Part shown: one piece after another, positions 62,455-64,000 of the stretch
Position numbering within the stretch: the stretch's first letter is position 1
How the letters are laid out: each line of letters starts with the position of its first letter
Source of the DNA: Fodinibius salsisoli
Lineage (GTDB): Bacteria; Bacteroidota; Rhodothermia; Balneolales; Balneolaceae
DNA length: 64,000 nucleotides
Direction of reading: 5' to 3'
Assembly (NCBI RefSeq): GCF_026229185.1
Contig: NZ_JAGGJA010000013.1
Span: forward strand, 46,786 to 110,785
The notes under the pieces: model-generated
What the model was told of the DNA's origin: nothing
What the model saw: only the letters and a program-made list of their open reading frames with translations
The model's database searches: none
Translations under genes and position numbers: made by a program

Positions 62455-62599
62455 AGCTATAGAAATGTTTTCTTGATGGTTGTTTGTGTACTGTTATGTA
62501 CGTAATAGCTATGTTAAATAGCTCAAAAAGCTTCGCCTCTCTTGATTTTTGTTAGTTAAAGCAGGCGAACCTTAATGTTGGTGAAATAAAAGCCTTAAT

Positions 62600-63127
62600 C
62601 TAAAACAGTCGGGCCACCTTTCCACAAACCTCTTCCAGCAATAATTGATGATCTCCTGTTATGGCATCTTTAGTGTGGGAATCGATATCGAGTTCGGCTA
62701 TAAACTTCCCATCTTTTTTGACTGGCACAACAATTTCTGACTTTACATGGATGCTGCATGATAAATAATTATCGGCCTGACTCACATCCTGCACAACAAA
62801 TGTCTTATTCGTCTCGGCAGCCTGTCCACAGATTCCTTTGCCAAAAGAAATGCGCGTATGATCCGTAGGCTCTCCTACGTAGGGTCCCAATACCAGTTCC
62901 CGTTCGGCATTGGGATCTACGATATAAAACCCTACCCAATCAAATACTTCTACCTCATCCGATAGCAATTGGCAGATTTGCTGAAGTTTCTCATCACGGC
63001 TTTGATCAGCACTTTCAACAATTTTGCTTACTTCATTCTGCAGTAACTTCGTATCTTCCACTATAACTTGATTAATTCGGTTAAGAGCTAAATTTTGGGT
63101 TGTAAAATACGACTTTATTATTCCCAA
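62600..63127 (-). CDS. GAF-domain protein, free-methionine-R-sulfoxide-reductase-like
   Basis: A 175-residue GAF protein. The GAF core is DWVGFYIVDPNAERELVLGPYVG, then RISFGKGICGQAAETN and LSCSIHVKSEIVVPVKKDG. Free Met-(R)-sulfoxide reductases (YebR/MsrC) use Cys84 and Cys118, seen here in GKGICG and LSCS, followed by the conserved SEIVVP. The third Cys (Cys94) is not seen. Its likely role is reduction of free Met-(R)-sulfoxide with thioredoxin. About 40 N-terminal residues (to KLLQNEVSKIV) are extra, so a downstream start is possible. The gap to the marC gene is 61 bases, in the divergent direction. Confidence 0.8.
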   Translation of the reverse strand: MGIIKSYFTTQNLALNRINQVIVEDTKLLQNEVSKIVESADQSRDEKLQQICQLLSDEVEVFDWVGFYIVDPNAERELVLGPYVGEPTDHTRISFGKGICGQAAETNKTFVVQDVSQADNYLSCSIHVKSEIVVPVKKDGKFIAELDIDSHTKDAITGDHQLLLEEVCGKVARLF

Positions 63128-63188
63128 GAAAAGATAAGCTCTACCAAAAACTTCATCTGCGCTAACAAACTTTCTGCCGGCTCCTATT

Positions 63189-63863
63189 ATGTTTGAAGAC
63201 CTCCTCGTTCAAAATGATTTCTTTACTACTTATCTTTCCAGCCCAACCAGCCTGTTGATCGCAGCCTTTACTTCCATCATTTCTGTAGCCAATCCCCTTG
63301 CGGCTATGCCTGTTTTTATTTCGCTGACGGAACGCAGTTCTGATCTTGAGCGGGTAGTTATAGCAAAAAAATCTTCCTTTTACATGTTTAGCATCCTCCT
63401 GATTTTTTTACTCTTGGGGACCTATATTATGAGTTTTTTTGGAATCAGTCTCTCGGGCATTCGTATTGCCGGCGGACTTATTATCCTGCGGGCGGCCTAT
63501 GCCATGTTAAATCCCGACCACTCAGAGCGCAAGATTTCGGAAGAAGCACAGGAGGCCGCCAAAGACAAAGAGGATATTTCGTTTAGCCCCATGGCCATGC
63601 CTATGCTTTCGGGGCCGGGAAGTATTGCCGTAGTCATAGGCCTGGCTTCACAGGCTGAAGGATTTATAGATCTGATAATTATGTCGGGAGCTATTGTTTT
63701 AGTTGCCCTGATCTCTTACGGCGTATTGCGGGTGGCTCCCTTTTCAGCCAAATATATTGGCCCTACCGGTATGAATGCCATCACCCGAATGATGGGCTTT
63801 ATTGCGATGGCTATTGGTGTTCAGTTTATCTTGAACGGAATTGGAAAGTTTTTTGGGGTGTAA
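63189..63863 (+). CDS. MarC family membrane protein
   Basis: A 224-residue protein with six membrane helices. UPF0056/MarC signatures are SVANPLAAMPVFISLTERSS, ISLSGIRIAGGLIILRAAYAM and MPMLSGPGSIAVVIGLAS. MarC was once linked to multidrug resistance but its real function is unknown. Followed directly by an IS3-like element. Confidence 0.93.
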   Translation: MFEDLLVQNDFFTTYLSSPTSLLIAAFTSIISVANPLAAMPVFISLTERSSDLERVVIAKKSSFYMFSILLIFLLLGTYIMSFFGISLSGIRIAGGLIILRAAYAMLNPDHSERKISEEAQEAAKDKEDISFSPMAMPMLSGPGSIAVVIGLASQAEGFIDLIIMSGAIVLVALISYGVLRVAPFSAKYIGPTGMNAITRMMGFIAMAIGVQFILNGIGKFFGV

Positions 63864-63885
63864 GTTAGCAGTTTGAACTTGCTAC

Positions 63886-64000
63886 ATTTTGGTGGACACC
63901 CAGTTAAGCCATAGATTGTCGCCGCAATTTATGACCAATACCTATTATGAGTAAAAGACGAACCTACAGCAAAGAATTTAAATTGGACGTGATCCAACAA
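63886..64000 (+). mobile_element. Left end of an IS3-family-like insertion sequence (cut by the window end)
   Basis: The left end is marked by TGGTGGACACCCAGTTAAGC, close in style to IS3-family terminal repeats, 57 bases before the transposase OrfA start. The rest lies beyond the window, so the right end and target-site duplication cannot be checked. Confidence 0.65.
63947..64000 (+). CDS. IS3-family transposase OrfA (N-terminal 18 residues)
   Basis: The ATG opens MSKRRTYSKEFKLDVIQQ, the typical start of IS3-family OrfA helix-turn-helix proteins. It is truncated by the window edge. No more can be said. Confidence 0.85.
   Translation, partial: MSKRRTYSKEFKLDVIQQ

Overview
The window looks like a chromosomal segment from a Bacteroidota/Balneolota-type bacterium, perhaps a marine or saline Fodinibius/Gracilimonas-like member. 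This is inferred from a SusC/SusD pair, Bacteroidota-type promoters (TAnnTTTG at the -7 position), weak Shine-Dalgarno signals, many small secreted lipoproteins, and a planctomycete-style ECF sigma factor beside a Ser/Thr kinase. No rRNA, tRNA or CRISPR array was found. Placement is by gene content only.

Layout. 0-10.5 kb: a DUF559 endonuclease cassette bracketed by inverted hairpins, two VOC proteins, histidine catabolism genes hutH and hutU (same strand, 6 kb apart), a quinone-oxidoreductase-like enzyme, a SerB-like phosphatase, a methyltransferase, and an intact plus a decayed REP-associated transposase (RAYT) surrounded by REP hairpins. 10.7-18 kb: a peptide/H+ symporter, a DUF285 surface protein with twelve 25-residue repeats, a repeat-rich non-coding stretch, an HU-like/DUF4469 protein, more REPs, purU and mnmE. 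18.5-25.3 kb: a SusC-SusD-metallophosphoesterase-alkaline-phosphatase-like operon that probably takes up and cleaves a phosphorylated substrate. 25.6-36.4 kb: two SDRs, an MFS carrier, a luciferase-like oxidoreductase, an alpha/beta hydrolase, pirin, secG, a mechanosensitive channel, an SRAP-like protein without its catalytic residues, a CPBP protease and a DEAD-box-like protein with degenerate ATPase motifs. 36.4-49 kb: an alpha-oxoamine synthase, a marR-regulated tripartite RND efflux operon, a second CPBP protein and uvrA. 58.4-64 kb: an OMP, a ThuA lipoprotein, YIP1, a Gln-amidotransferase-like lipoprotein, a free-Met-sulfoxide-reductase-like GAF protein, MarC and the left end of an IS3-like element.

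The most interesting region is 50-58 kb. Three collagen-stalk lipoproteins, another lipoprotein and a frameshifted secreted-protein gene, all leftward, are each preceded 48-80 nt upstream by one copy of a constant-length 26-bp element. In the direction of transcription it reads TGTCGTRCTT-N8-TTTTACGC. A sixth copy lies beside the ECF sigma gene, which is followed by a TPR-containing membrane Ser/Thr kinase. I propose that the element is the promoter recognised by this kinase-linked sigma factor, and that the cluster is its cell-surface regulon. The element is seen directly in the sequence. Its role is inference.
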